A program made the position numbers and the translations under genes. From assembly GCF_013466785.1 (NCBI RefSeq), contig NZ_CP059163.1, positions 124,001 to 188,000 on the forward strand: a stretch of 64,000 nucleotides of DNA, read 5' to 3'. The notes under the pieces were generated by a model, which was not told the origin of the DNA, ran no database searches, and worked only from the letters and a program-made list of their open reading frames with translations. This DNA is from Nocardioides marinisabuli. Its GTDB lineage: Bacteria > Actinomycetota > Actinomycetes > Propionibacteriales > Nocardioidaceae. Shown here piece after piece: positions 36,701 to 46,551 of this stretch. The first letter of the stretch is position 1. Every line of letters begins with the position of its first letter.

Positions 36701-38250
36701 GTGGTGGCTCGCTCGTCGCGGGGCACCTCGGAGATCTCGCCGCTGCGGCGACCCTCGCGCCACTTGACGACCTCCTCCTTGACCTTCGGCAGCAGCAGGT
36801 AGCAGCCGAGCAGGTTGAAGATCGCGCAGACGAAGAGCATGCCGTCGGCGAAGCTCAGCACCGAGCCCAGGTTGACGACCGCACCCAGCGCGGTGAAGAC
36901 GCAGAAGATGATCTTGAAGGCGTTCTCCTTGGCGCGGCTGCGGCCCACGAGCGTGGTCCAGGCCTTGAGCGTGTAGTAGCTCCAGGTGATCAGCGTCGAG
37001 AAGGCGAACAGCGCGACGGCCACGGCCAGCACGTTGTCGAAGCCGGGCAGGAAGGAGTCGAAGGAGCGCGAGGTGAGCACGACGCCGGTGTCGCTGGTCA
37101 CCGACTCGCCGTCGGCGGCGCGGGCCAGCAGGTCGTTGTAGAGCGGGACGTCGGCGATGACGATGGTCAGCGCGGTCGCGGTGCAGACCACGACGGTGTC
37201 GATGAAGGGCTCGAGCATCGCGACGAAGCCCTCGGAGACGGGGTGCTTGGTCTTGACCGCGGAGTGCACGATCGGTGCCGAGCCGACGCCGGCCTCGTTG
37301 GAGAACGCCGCGCGCTGGAAGCCCACGATGAGCACGCCGAGCGCGCCGCCCGTGACGCCCTCGGGGTTGAAGGCGCTGGAGATGATGGTGCCCACGGCGT
37401 CGGGGATCTGCGTGACGTTGCCGAAGATCACCAGCAGGCAGGCGCCGATGTAGAGGATGCCCATCACCGGCACCAGCTTGGAGGTGACCCGGGCGATGGA
37501 GCGGACGCCGCCGATGATGACGAGGCCGACCAGCGAGGCCAGGATGATGCCGAAGATCAGGGCGGCGCCGTCGGAGGCCAGCCAGCCGTCCTCGCCGCCG
37601 GTGATCTCGACCGCCTGCGCGTAGGTCTGGTTGGACTGGAAGGCGTTGCCGCCGAGGGCGCCGAAGAGGATCAGGGCCACGGCGAAGATGCTGACGCCGA
37701 TCTTGCTGGCCGCGGCACCGAAGCGCTCGAAGGCCACCGGCAGGTACTTGAACGGTCCACCGGTCACGGTGCCGTCCTCGTGCACCTCGCGGTAGCGCAC
37801 GCCGAGGGTGCACTCCACGAACTTGGTGCACATGCCGAGCAGGCCGGCCAGGATCATCCAGAACGTGGCGCCCGGGCCACCGACGGTGACCGCGACCGCG
37901 ACACCGGCGATGTTGCCGAGCCCGACCGTGCCGGAGACCGCGGAGGACAGGGCCGCGAAGTGGGTGACCTCGCCGGGGTCGCTGGCCCGCGAGTACTTGC
38001 CGAGCACGAGGTCCTTGGCGGTCTTCAGCGAGGTGAACTGGATGCCGCGGAAGTAGATCGTGAAGATGGTGGCCGCGGCCACCAGCCAGAACACGATCAG
38101 CGGGAAGGAGTAGTCCCCGAGCGGGACGTTCCAGAAGATCACGTCTGTCACGGCGGTCGCGATGGGCTCGAAGGCGTCGTTGATCGCCTTCTCCACACCG
38201 CCGAGGAAACCGTCGGACTCCGCTGCGAGCGGGATCAGCATGGTCGTCAT
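36697..38250 (-). CDS. Sodium:alanine (AGCS family) symporter
   Basis: A 517-residue integral membrane carrier with 10-12 helices. AGCS signatures include SGTVGLGNIAGVAVAVTVGGPGA and the segment FQRAAFSNEAGVGSAPIVHSAVKT. It imports alanine or glycine with sodium. An N-terminal amphipathic segment (EKAINDAFEPI) precedes the first helix. ATG at 38250. Transcribed away from nucS, with a 94-bp divergent promoter gap, and followed by the overlapping GNAT gene. Confidence 0.95.
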   Translation of the reverse strand: MTTMLIPLAAESDGFLGGVEKAINDAFEPIATAVTDVIFWNVPLGDYSFPLIVFWLVAAATIFTIYFRGIQFTSLKTAKDLVLGKYSRASDPGEVTHFAALSSAVSGTVGLGNIAGVAVAVTVGGPGATFWMILAGLLGMCTKFVECTLGVRYREVHEDGTVTGGPFKYLPVAFERFGAAASKIGVSIFAVALILFGALGGNAFQSNQTYAQAVEITGGEDGWLASDGAALIFGIILASLVGLVIIGGVRSIARVTSKLVPVMGILYIGACLLVIFGNVTQIPDAVGTIISSAFNPEGVTGGALGVLIVGFQRAAFSNEAGVGSAPIVHSAVKTKHPVSEGFVAMLEPFIDTVVVCTATALTIVIADVPLYNDLLARAADGESVTSDTGVVLTSRSFDSFLPGFDNVLAVAVALFAFSTLITWSYYTLKAWTTLVGRSRAKENAFKIIFCVFTALGAVVNLGSVLSFADGMLFVCAIFNLLGCYLLLPKVKEEVVKWREGRRSGEISEVPRDERATT

Positions 38251-38344
38251 AGCCGTTAACTCAACCCGACCAGACCTGTGAGCGCAATCACCCACACCGC
38301 CCGGGCCCGGACCGAGGAGGGACCGGCAGGTAGGTTCTGGGTCC

Positions 38345-39022
38345 GTGAGACTCGTCGTTGCCCGCTGCCAGGTCGACTACGCCGGTCGGCTCACCGCCCA
38401 CCTCCCGATGGCGACCCGGGTGCTGATGATCAAGGCCGACGGCTCGGTGCTCGTGCACTCCGACGGCGGCTCCTACAAGCCGCTGAACTGGATGTCGCCG
38501 CCGTGCACCCTGACCGAGGGGCACGACGAGGACGGCACCGCCGAGTGGGTGGTGACCTCCACCAAGACCGGTGACAGCCTGCGCATCCTGCTCGAGGAGG
38601 TGCACAGCGACTCCTCCCACGAGCTCGGCGTCGACCCCGGGCTGGTCAAGGACGGCGTCGAGAAGCACCTGCAGGAGCTGCTGGCCGAGCACCCGGCCAC
38701 CCTCGGCGAGGGCCTGGTGCTGGTGCGGCGCGAGTTCCCCACCGCCATCGGCCCCGTCGACCTGATGTGCCGCGACTCCGAGGGCCGGTCGGTCGCGGTC
38801 GAGATCAAGCGCCGCGGCGAGATCGACGGCGTCGAGCAGCTGACCCGCTACCTCGAGCTGCTCAACCGCGATCCGCTGCTGGCGCCGGTGCGTGGCATCT
38901 TCGCGGCCCAGGCCATCAAGCCGCAGGCACGGGTGCTGGCCACCGACCGGGGCATCTCGTGCGCCGTCGTCGACTACGACGCGCTGCGTGGCATGGACGA
39001 CCCCGAGGCGCGCCTGTTCTAG
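38345..39022 (+). CDS. nucS: Mismatch-specific endonuclease NucS/EndoMS
   Basis: A 225-residue archaeal/actinobacterial mismatch endonuclease that replaces MutS/MutL repair in this group. The N-terminal DNA-binding/dimerisation domain is followed by a RecB-like nuclease core with [23 protein letters not shown] (Asp and the E-x-K motif) and QLTRYLELL. The C-terminal tail EARLF resembles the hydrophobic peptide by which NucS contacts the beta clamp. GTG start at 38345. Confidence 0.96.
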   Translation: MRLVVARCQVDYAGRLTAHLPMATRVLMIKADGSVLVHSDGGSYKPLNWMSPPCTLTEGHDEDGTAEWVVTSTKTGDSLRILLEEVHSDSSHELGVDPGLVKDGVEKHLQELLAEHPATLGEGLVLVRREFPTAIGPVDLMCRDSEGRSVAVEIKRRGEIDGVEQLTRYLELLNRDPLLAPVRGIFAAQAIKPQARVLATDRGISCAVVDYDALRGMDDPEARLF

Positions 39023-39059
39023 GGTCCCGGGCCCGACCGGGCCCCGTAGGGTCGCGGGC

Positions 39060-39599
39060 GTGCTGATCTTCCACATCGCCACGGCCGCCGACTGGGCCGC
39101 CGCGCGGGCCGGCGGGGCCTACACCACCTCGACGCGCGGGCGCACCCTCGAGGAGGAGGGCTTCATCCACGCCGCGCGGGCCGAGCAGTGGCGAGGTGTG
39201 CACGCGCGCTACTACGCCGACGTCGACGAGCCGCTGGTGCTGCTCGAGATCGACACCGACCGGCTGCGCAGCGAGGTGGTGCAGGAGCCGGCCGTCCCCG
39301 GAGGCGCCGAGACGTTCCCCCACGTCTACGGCCCGATCGAGCCGTCGGCGGTGCTGCGTGCGGTGCCGGTGCGCGACGCGCTCGCGGCGACGTCCTTCAG
39401 CGCGCTGTTCCTGCGCGAGCTGATGCGGGCGGCACTGCTGGGCCTGCTGGTGGTCGCCCTGGCTGCGGCCGGGGCGCTCCTGCTCGACGGGACCCTCGGG
39501 GGCTGGGGCGTGCTGGTGGGTGCCGTCGCCGGCGCCGGGCTGGGTGTCGCGGTGGCCGTGGCCCTCGGTCGGCGCGACGCGAGGGCCCGGCGCGGCTAG
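39060..39599 (+). CDS. DUF952 domain protein with C-terminal membrane helices
   Basis: A 179-residue protein. Residues 1-105 are a DUF952 domain (IFHIATAADWAAAR, EEEGFIHAARAEQW, LVLLEIDTDRL, FPHVYGPIEPSAVLRAVPV). The remainder holds two hydrophobic helices (LMRAALLGLLVVALAAAGALLL and a Gly/Ala-rich second helix), absent from the usual soluble DUF952 proteins. Function unknown. GTG at 39060, 37 bp after nucS on the same strand. Its TAG overlaps the convergent gene by 4 bp. Confidence 0.85.
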   Translation: MLIFHIATAADWAAARAGGAYTTSTRGRTLEEEGFIHAARAEQWRGVHARYYADVDEPLVLLEIDTDRLRSEVVQEPAVPGGAETFPHVYGPIEPSAVLRAVPVRDALAATSFSALFLRELMRAALLGLLVVALAAAGALLLDGTLGGWGVLVGAVAGAGLGVAVAVALGRRDARARRG

Positions 39600-40060
39600 A
39601 TCCGCTCGAGCCGTCCGAAGGTCGGCGGCTGGCAGACCCGGCAGGCCTGCAGGGTGCTGCCGGCGACGTCGGTCAACGGCACCAGGTGCGCCTCCGCACG
39701 CGCCTCGGGCAGCGCGCACTCGACGCGGTGGTAGGACTCGCTGCCGGCGACCACGTAGGAGTCCAGGCCCGCGCCCGCGGCACCCGCGTCGGCCCCCTGG
39801 CGCTCGACGGCCAGCGCGACCCGCTCGACGGCGGCCTCGAGCCGGGCCATGTCGGTGCGGAAGTTCTGCACCAGGATCATGGCGGCCCCCACGACCACCA
39901 CCGCGATGCCGACGATGCCGCCCGAGATCAGGTACGGGAACTGGGCCGGCACGTAGTCGGTGCTCGCGGCACCGTTCCAGCCGAAGAAGATGATCAGCAG
40001 GCCGAGGAGGGTGAGCAGCACTCCGAGCTGCCCGCCGAGACGACCGAGGTTGTTCTGCAT
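39596..40060 (-). CDS. Small membrane protein with Ada-like Cys/His motif
   Basis: A 154-residue protein with two N-terminal membrane helices (LGVLLTLLGLLIIFFGW; LISGGIVGIAVVVVGAAMILV), a short coiled coil (TDMARLEAAVERVALAVER) and a cytoplasmic tail with SYHRVECALPEA and LQACRVCQPP. The YHR-x2-C and CRVCQP elements resemble the metal-binding motif of Ada-type/nuclease tails. ATG at 40060, 8 bp after livF, so it is the last gene of the transporter operon. A sensor or stabiliser role for the transporter is only a guess. Confidence 0.75.
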   Translation of the reverse strand: MQNNLGRLGGQLGVLLTLLGLLIIFFGWNGAASTDYVPAQFPYLISGGIVGIAVVVVGAAMILVQNFRTDMARLEAAVERVALAVERQGADAGAAGAGLDSYVVAGSESYHRVECALPEARAEAHLVPLTDVAGSTLQACRVCQPPTFGRLERI

Positions 40061-40068
40061 GGTGGCTC

Positions 40069-40772
40069 CTAAGCTCCGAGGTAGGCCTCTCGGAGGTTGA
40101 CGTTGCGGATCTGCTCCCCCACGGCGGTGTGGAGCACGGTGCCCTTCTCCATCAGCAGGGCGCGGTCGGCGAAGGGCAGCGCCCCCGCGTTCTGCTCGAC
40201 CATCAGCACGGTGGTGCCGCCGTCGCGGATGCGCGAGGTGACCTCCCAGACCGTCGTGGCCAGCGCCGGGCTCAGGCCCAGCGACGCCTCGTCGATGAGC
40301 AGCAGGCGCGGGCGCGACATGAGCGCCCGGCCCACGGCCAGCATCTGCTGCTCCCCGCCCGAGAGGGTGCCGGCCAGCTGGTCGGCGCGCTCCACGAGAC
40401 GGGGGAAGTAGTCGAGCACCAGGTCCTGCTGCTCCCGCACGGCCCGCGGGCTGCGCCGCTGGCTCCACGCCCCCAGGCGCAGGTTCTGGCGCACCGTGAG
40501 CCGCGGGAAGACGCGGCGCCCCTCCGGGCACAGCGAGATGCCCTGCTTGACCCGGGCCGAGGGCGAGCGCCGACCCAGCGAGCGACCGTCGAGGCGGACC
40601 TCGCCGGCCTGCGGGCGCAGCAGCCCGGCGATCGTGTTGACGGTGGTGGACTTGCCGGCGCCGTTGAGGCCCAGCAGCACGCACACCTCGCCCTCCTCCA
40701 CGTCGAACTCGACCTGGTGCAGCACCGGGTGCGGGCCGTAGCCGACGACCAGGCCGCGGACCTCGAGCAGGC

Positions 40773-40776
<4 letters not shown>
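40069..40776 (-). CDS. livF: Branched-chain-type ABC transporter ATP-binding protein LivF
   Basis: A 235-residue ABC ATPase of the LivF type. Walker A GLNGAGKST (35-43), signature LSGGEQQMLAVGRAL, Walker B LLLIDEAS and the H-loop are replaced or altered: after the D-loop LGLSP comes VLMVEQN, the LivF-typical switch. Forms the ATPase dimer with LivG and energises the LivH/LivM channel. ATG at 40776 overlaps the livG stop by 4 bp. Confidence 0.93.
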
Positions 40777-41601
<825 letters not shown>

Positions 41602-41615
<14 letters not shown>

Positions 41616-42744
41616 CAGTGACCTCCACGTCGTCGACGCGACCGGCGTGCCGGTCGAAGCGGTGCCCGGTGAGCCAGAGCCGGATCGGCGCGACCTGCTG
41701 GCCGATGCCCCCGGGGTAGAGCGTGAGCGTCAGGACCAGCAGGACCGGCCCGACCACCAGCGAGACGAACTCGGTGGGCAGCCCCAGCAGGCCCTCGAAG
41801 AACCCCTCGAGGCCGAACATCGCGACCAGGGCACCCTCCTCGAGCAGCGCGAAGAACACCGCACCCAGCACGACCCCGGTGCGGCTGCGCAGCCCGCCGA
41901 CGACGGTCATCAGCACGAAGAGCAGCGCGAGGCGGAAGTCGAACGAGCTCGGCACGATGACCTCGTCGTGGTGGGCCACTAGCGAGCCGGCCACGCCGGC
42001 GAAGAGGCCCGAGACGGCGAAGGCCACCAGGATGTAGGCGCGCACGTCGATGCCGTACGACGACGCGACCCGCGGGTTCTCGCGCAGCGCGGCCATGGCG
42101 CGGCCGGCCTTCGAGGCCGTCAGGCGCCAGTCGATCCACAGCACCAGCGCCAGGAACGCCAGGCACAGGTAGTAGTAGCGGTAGCCGCTGGTGAAGAAGT
42201 CCGGGCGCGGGGCCGGCTTGCCGCCCTCGCCGCCGGTCAGCGAGGTGATCCCGAAGAGGGTCTCCTGCGCGAACGAGCCGTAGGCCAGCGTCACCAGGGC
42301 GAAGTAGAGGCCGGTCAGGCGCAGCGAGACCGCGCCGAGCAGCACCGCCTGCACCGCCCCGAAGAGCGCGGCCACCCCGACGGCGAGGAAGAAGCTGAGC
42401 TGGAGGTTGGTGACGATGTAGGCGGAGGCGAAGGCCCCGACCCCCACGAAGGCCTGGTGGCCCAGCGAGATCTGGCCGCAGTAGCCGAGCAGCACGTTGA
42501 GCGACAGCGCGCCGATCGCGTAGATGACGGCCAGCGAGGCGACGTCGATGTCGGTGACCCCGACCTCGAAGGGCGAGAGGACGTTGAGCGGCAGGGCCAG
42601 CACGACCCACGCCAGCACCGCCCAGACCAGGCCACGCGCGGTCCAGCCGGCCCGGCTGGGCCGGAAGCGCGGCTCGGGGGCGGCGACGGGCGTCGTCTCG
42701 GGCTCGGCCGGGACGGCCGGCAGCACCTGGGTGGAGTCGCTCAT
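41602..42744 (-). CDS. livM: Branched-chain-type ABC transporter permease LivM
   Basis: A 380-residue permease with an N-terminal cytoplasmic extension (about 40 residues, Pro/Glu-rich) and eight to ten helices. LivM motifs include LNVLLGYCGQISLGHQAFVGVGAF, LALVTLAYGSF-like segments and RAMAALRENPRVASSYGIDV (the ATPase-contact loop), VGGLRSRTGVVLGA. ATG at 42744 overlaps the livH stop (ATGA). Confidence 0.93.
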
Positions 42745-43652
42745 GCCGTCGCCGCCGCTCGGGGGACGAAGATGCCGTGCGGCTTGACCAGGAGCACGAC
42801 CAGGAGGAAGCCGAAGAGGAGCATCGCCCGGGCGCCGGGGACCTCGATCATCACCGAGAGCGTGCCCATCTGCTCGACCACGCCGACGGTCAGGCCGCCG
42901 GCCACGGCACCAGGCATCGAGCGCATGCCCGCGAGCACCGCCGCCATGAAGCCCGGCAGCAGCGCCCGTCCGGCGCCGAAGCTGAGGAAGCCCGCGGTGA
43001 AGGTCAGGTTGGGGCCGGACAGGATGCCGGCCAGGCCGCCGAGCAGGGCGGCCATCGCCCAGGTCAGCATCGAGACCCGACGCACGCTGATGCCCACGAG
43101 CTCGGCCGCGGTCGGCTCCTGCTGGGCGGCCTGGATGGTCAGCCCCGCGGGCGAGCGGAAGAACAGCGCCAGCAGCACCGAGGCCACCACCAGCACCCCC
43201 AGGGTGATCAGCTGCTGCACCGTGACCGGGGCACCGATGACCGGCACCAGGAAGAAGGAGTCGACGATGCGCGGCATGGTCATGATCAGCGTCTCGTTGA
43301 ACTGCCAGAACTGGATGCCGATGGCGGCCAGCGCCACGCCCGCCGTGCCCACCAGGACCGTGACCCGCGAGGCGTTGCGCAGCGGGTGCACCACCAGCCG
43401 CTCGGTCAGCAGCCCCATCGCGACCGCGACCCCGAGGCCGAAGGCGATCGCCCAGGTGTAGCTCCACCCCCACAGCGTCAGGGCGGCGTACGCCGCGAAG
43501 AGCCCGGTGGTGCCGAACTCGGCCTGCGCGAAGTTGAAGACGCCCGAGGCCCGGAAGACCAGCACGATGCCCAGCGCGACCAGCGCGTAGACGCAGCCCT
43601 GGAGGAGGCCGGTGACGATGGCGACGCCGACCTCCTGGCCCAGCCCGCTCAT
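42741..43652 (-). CDS. livH: Branched-chain-type ABC transporter permease LivH
   Basis: A 303-residue permease with eight helices. LivH-type segments are GLLQGCVYALVALGIVLVFRASGVFNFAQAEFG and the ATPase-contact loop IQAAQQEPTAAELVGISVRRV, PNLTFTAGFLSFGAGRALLPGFMAAVLAG. ATG at 43652 overlaps the substrate-binding protein's stop by 4 bp. With LivM it forms the membrane channel. Confidence 0.93.
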   Translation of the reverse strand: MSGLGQEVGVAIVTGLLQGCVYALVALGIVLVFRASGVFNFAQAEFGTTGLFAAYAALTLWGWSYTWAIAFGLGVAVAMGLLTERLVVHPLRNASRVTVLVGTAGVALAAIGIQFWQFNETLIMTMPRIVDSFFLVPVIGAPVTVQQLITLGVLVVASVLLALFFRSPAGLTIQAAQQEPTAAELVGISVRRVSMLTWAMAALLGGLAGILSGPNLTFTAGFLSFGAGRALLPGFMAAVLAGMRSMPGAVAGGLTVGVVEQMGTLSVMIEVPGARAMLLFGFLLVVLLVKPHGIFVPRAAATA

Positions 43653-45121
43653 GGCCGCTCGTTGCGCCGGACGGTGACGAACTCGTTCTTGTTGCAGTCG
43701 GCCCGCAACAGGTTCATCGCCGTGCCGCCGAACCGGCTCGAGAAGCTGGTCGGCGGGTAGACGCCGGGGTTGAAGTTCTTGGTGCGGGCGATGGTGCCCA
43801 TGAACGACTCGCGGGTCAGGTCCTTGCCCGTGGCCCGCAGGATCGCGCCCACCATCTCCTCGGCGCCGTAGATCGCGGCGCCGATGTCGTCGGGGGCCGA
43901 GCCGTTGCGCTGCTGGTAGGCCTGCACGAACGTCTTGTTCTGGCGCATCACGTCCATGCCCGGGAAGGGCGAGTAGAACAGCGACCCGCTGACGTTGGGG
44001 CAGCCGACCGAGGCCACGATGTTCAGACCGTTGGTCAGGCCGGGGCCGATGAAGGTCACCGAGCAGGCCATCGACTTGAGCACGTTGAGGAACGAGCTGG
44101 GGCTGGCGTTCCAGAGCACCACCTTGGCGCCGCTCTGGCAGATCGAGGTGCCGACCGCCGGTGCGTCACTCGTGGTGTTCTTGGGGATCCGGCGCGAGAG
44201 CACCAGGTTGCCGCCGGCCACCGACTTCACCGCGCTGTCGGCGCGGGAGTAGAAGTTGTCGAGGCTGTCGTTGTCGGCCACGATCACGCCGACCTTGTCG
44301 CCGCCGAACTCGCTCTTGACCAGCTTGGCCAGCAGCGGCACCTGCTGCTCGTAGGTCAGCGACAGCGCGAAGTACGTCGACAGGTTGGCCAGCGGACCCA
44401 GGCCGGGGCGGGTCTCGTGGACGCCCGCCGACAGGTAGGGCACCCCCACCGCGGAGGCGTAGCGGGCGCACGCGTCGATCTGGTCGGCGCCGGCGCCCCC
44501 GATGAGCAGGAAGACCTCCTCCTGCTCGACCATGGTCTTGCACACCGACCGGGCGCGGTTGGGGTCGAACCCGTCGTCCTCGAAGAGCACCTCGACCTTG
44601 CGGCCGTTGATGCCGCCGGCGCGGTTGACGGCGTCGAAGTAGACGCCCACGGCGTTCTCGAAGGAGGCCTGCGGGATCGCGGCCGCACCGGTGACCGGGG
44701 CGTGCACGCCGATCTTGATGGTCGAGGAGGTCACGCCGGTGCTGTCGCCGCCGGAGGTGCCGCCGGGCTCACCGGGCTGCGGCGAGCCCTCGTCGCCGGG
44801 ACCGCCGGAGCCGCCGGTCCCACCGGTGCCGGAGTCCCCCGAGCCGCCGCTGCCGGAGCCGCCCCCGGAACCGCTGCCGGACCCGCCCCCGAAGCCGCCG
44901 GACCCGCCGCCCGAGCCGCTGAGGTCACCCCCGCCGCCACCGGAGAAGTCGCCGCCCTCGCCGCCGGGCGCGCCGAAGGCGTCGCCGGCTGCGCCCTGCT
45001 GCACCTGGCCGCCGGCGTAGACCGTGCCCACGCCGGCCTTCTGGCCGCAGCCGGTGGCCGTGAGCGCGAGGACGAAGCCCAGCGCGGCGACGCGGCGCGC
45101 GCTCGTGCGCCCGCCCCTCAT
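43649..45121 (-). CDS. LivJ-type substrate-binding lipoprotein with long Gly/Ser linker
   Basis: A 490-residue extracellular substrate-binding protein of the branched-chain/amide type. A signal peptide with lipobox (LALTATGCG, Cys about 25) anchors it to the membrane. A glycine- and serine-rich linker of about 90 residues (about 45-135) then separates the anchor from a periplasmic-binding-protein fold that begins STIKIGVHAPVTGAAAIP and contains FEDDGFDPNRARSVCKTMVEQEEVFLLIGGAG. The long linker is unusual. The ligand (amino acid, urea, short amide or other) cannot be told. ATG at 45121 overlaps the upstream gene's TGA by 4 bp. Confidence 0.9.
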   Translation of the reverse strand: MRGGRTSARRVAALGFVLALTATGCGQKAGVGTVYAGGQVQQGAAGDAFGAPGGEGGDFSGGGGGDLSGSGGGSGGFGGGSGSGSGGGSGSGGSGDSGTGGTGGSGGPGDEGSPQPGEPGGTSGGDSTGVTSSTIKIGVHAPVTGAAAIPQASFENAVGVYFDAVNRAGGINGRKVEVLFEDDGFDPNRARSVCKTMVEQEEVFLLIGGAGADQIDACARYASAVGVPYLSAGVHETRPGLGPLANLSTYFALSLTYEQQVPLLAKLVKSEFGGDKVGVIVADNDSLDNFYSRADSAVKSVAGGNLVLSRRIPKNTTSDAPAVGTSICQSGAKVVLWNASPSSFLNVLKSMACSVTFIGPGLTNGLNIVASVGCPNVSGSLFYSPFPGMDVMRQNKTFVQAYQQRNGSAPDDIGAAIYGAEEMVGAILRATGKDLTRESFMGTIARTKNFNPGVYPPTSFSSRFGGTAMNLLRADCNKNEFVTVRRNERP

Positions 45122-46368
45122 CGGGCGACCTTGGTCAGGGCGAGGGTGCGGGTCTCGCGCAGCCGGTCGAGCGCACGGCTCACACCGCGCCGGTTGGCCG
45201 CGGGGTCGGGGCGACCGGCGGGACCCAGCGCGAGCATCATCAGGTAGGCCAGTCCCAGGACCAGCGGCAGCAGCACCACGGTGCTGCGCGGCAGGCCGGA
45301 GTACCAGGCCGGCATCGCGGAGACGGGTGCAGCCGCCGCGTCGAGGTCGCCCTCGACGCTGCCGCCCGCACCGTCCGCGCCGGCACCCGGGTCGGAGGAG
45401 CCGGGCGCACCCAGGTCGCCCAGGTCGCCACCGCCACCGCCACCGTCGTCGAACCCGCCCAGGCCCTCGGTGCCCGTGGACCCACCGAGGGAGCCGCCAC
45501 CGCCGTCCGAGGAGCCGGTCGTCCCGCCGCCGTCCGTCGAGCCGCCGTCGGTCCCCTCCCCGCCGGGTACGGCGTCGGGAGCGGTGGTGCGGACATCGAG
45601 GCCCACGCCGTCGGCGCCCGGGCCCGCGAAGGAGACGTCGAAGGTGACCGGGGCGTCGGCCTGCTCCACCAGGACCACGGAGCGCGAGCCGACGAAGTCG
45701 GTCTCCAGCCACCCGGCGGCCACGTCGGTCAGGTCGAAGCTCCAGCGCCCGTCCTCGTCACGCTCACCGACGGCCGAGGCCAGCTCGCAGTCGTGGGCGG
45801 GTCGGTTCTTCCACGCGGCGCCCTGCCCGTCGGCCCAGAAGACCTCCGTCACCGGGCAGGCGACCAGGGCGGCCACCTCGCCGCCGAGCGCCGCGGCGGG
45901 CTCGCCCGACTCCTGCAGCACCATCTCGAACCGGTCGATGCTCGAGCCGGGCTCGGCCTCGAAGGAGAACTCGATGGCCGAGAGCTTGGCGGTCTCCCCG
46001 AGCAGCGCGGCGACCGGCATCGCGCCGGCCGGCGTGTTCGGAGAGGGCGGTTGCGGGGCCGCGACGACGCCGGTGTCCGGCGGCGGCTCGTTGGCGACGT
46101 ACCACCACCCGGTCTTGACCACGGCGGCACCGCGCAGGGTGCCCGGCTCGAGGCCGGCCTTCTTCGCGCGCTTCTGCTTCTCGGCCGTGCGGTCCCGGCC
46201 CGCGCGGCGCGGGGTCGCCTGCTCGGCGTCCTGGGCCGCGGCGCCGGTGGCGGCGGCCGCCTCGGGCAGCGGTGCGGCACCACCGGGGTCGGCTGCGGCG
46301 GCCAGGCCGGGCAGGACGGTGATGACAAGGGCCGGCAGCACCGGCAGCACGAGTCGGGAGAGCGACAC
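45118..46368 (-). CDS. Exported, membrane-anchored accessory protein of the ABC transporter operon
   Basis: Not recognised. A 416-residue protein, first gene of the transporter operon. It has a signal peptide (LVLPVLPALVITVLPGLAAAADP), a basic segment (about 50-75), a beta-rich region of about 190 residues (WWYVANEPPPD; AIEFSFEAEPGSSIDRFEMVLQE; WSFDLTDVAAGWLETDFVG; SRSVVLVE), a Gly/Asp/Ser-rich linker and a C-terminal helix (TVVLLPLVLGLAYLMMLAL) with a basic cytoplasmic tail. The beta region could bind a polymer or partner. GTG at 46368 with AGGAG at 6 bp; an open frame upstream to 46437 lacks a better site. All downstream genes overlap or abut it. Confidence 0.8.
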   Translation of the reverse strand: MSLSRLVLPVLPALVITVLPGLAAAADPGGAAPLPEAAAATGAAAQDAEQATPRRAGRDRTAEKQKRAKKAGLEPGTLRGAAVVKTGWWYVANEPPPDTGVVAAPQPPSPNTPAGAMPVAALLGETAKLSAIEFSFEAEPGSSIDRFEMVLQESGEPAAALGGEVAALVACPVTEVFWADGQGAAWKNRPAHDCELASAVGERDEDGRWSFDLTDVAAGWLETDFVGSRSVVLVEQADAPVTFDVSFAGPGADGVGLDVRTTAPDAVPGGEGTDGGSTDGGGTTGSSDGGGGSLGGSTGTEGLGGFDDGGGGGGDLGDLGAPGSSDPGAGADGAGGSVEGDLDAAAAPVSAMPAWYSGLPRSTVVLLPLVLGLAYLMMLALGPAGRPDPAANRRGVSRALDRLRETRTLALTKVAR

Positions 46369-46551
46369 GGGAGGCTCCTGGCAAGGGGACGGGGGCGGGG
46401 CGACGTCGGGGGACGTCGAGGAGATGAACGACGCCACCCGGGCCGGGTAACGCCCGTCACACCCGGAATCGCCGGATACCGGCCCAGGAGCCGTGGTGGT
46501 CCAGACCGTCCACCCCCTGAGACGGCTCTCAGTTGACGGGAGCGCCCCGGG
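46369..46551 (-). promoter_or_regulatory. Promoter region of the transporter operon (183 bp)
   Basis: No gene is seen here. This gap contains the ribosome site of the 45118-46368 gene and must hold the operon promoter. On the minus strand it includes TGTGACGGGCGTTACCCGG about 85 bp before the start. I see no palindrome strong enough to name an operator. Confidence 0.4.

Noticed and set aside
33812..36802. 996-residue plus-strand open frame
   Set aside because: Antisense to the tandem dehydrogenase and hypothetical gene, Gly/Arg/His-rich, no known motif; shadow of codon bias.
44740..45000. PE_PGRS-type Gly repeat protein
   Set aside because: The Gly/Ser stretch is a linker within a typical substrate-binding lipoprotein with a lipobox; there is no PE domain.
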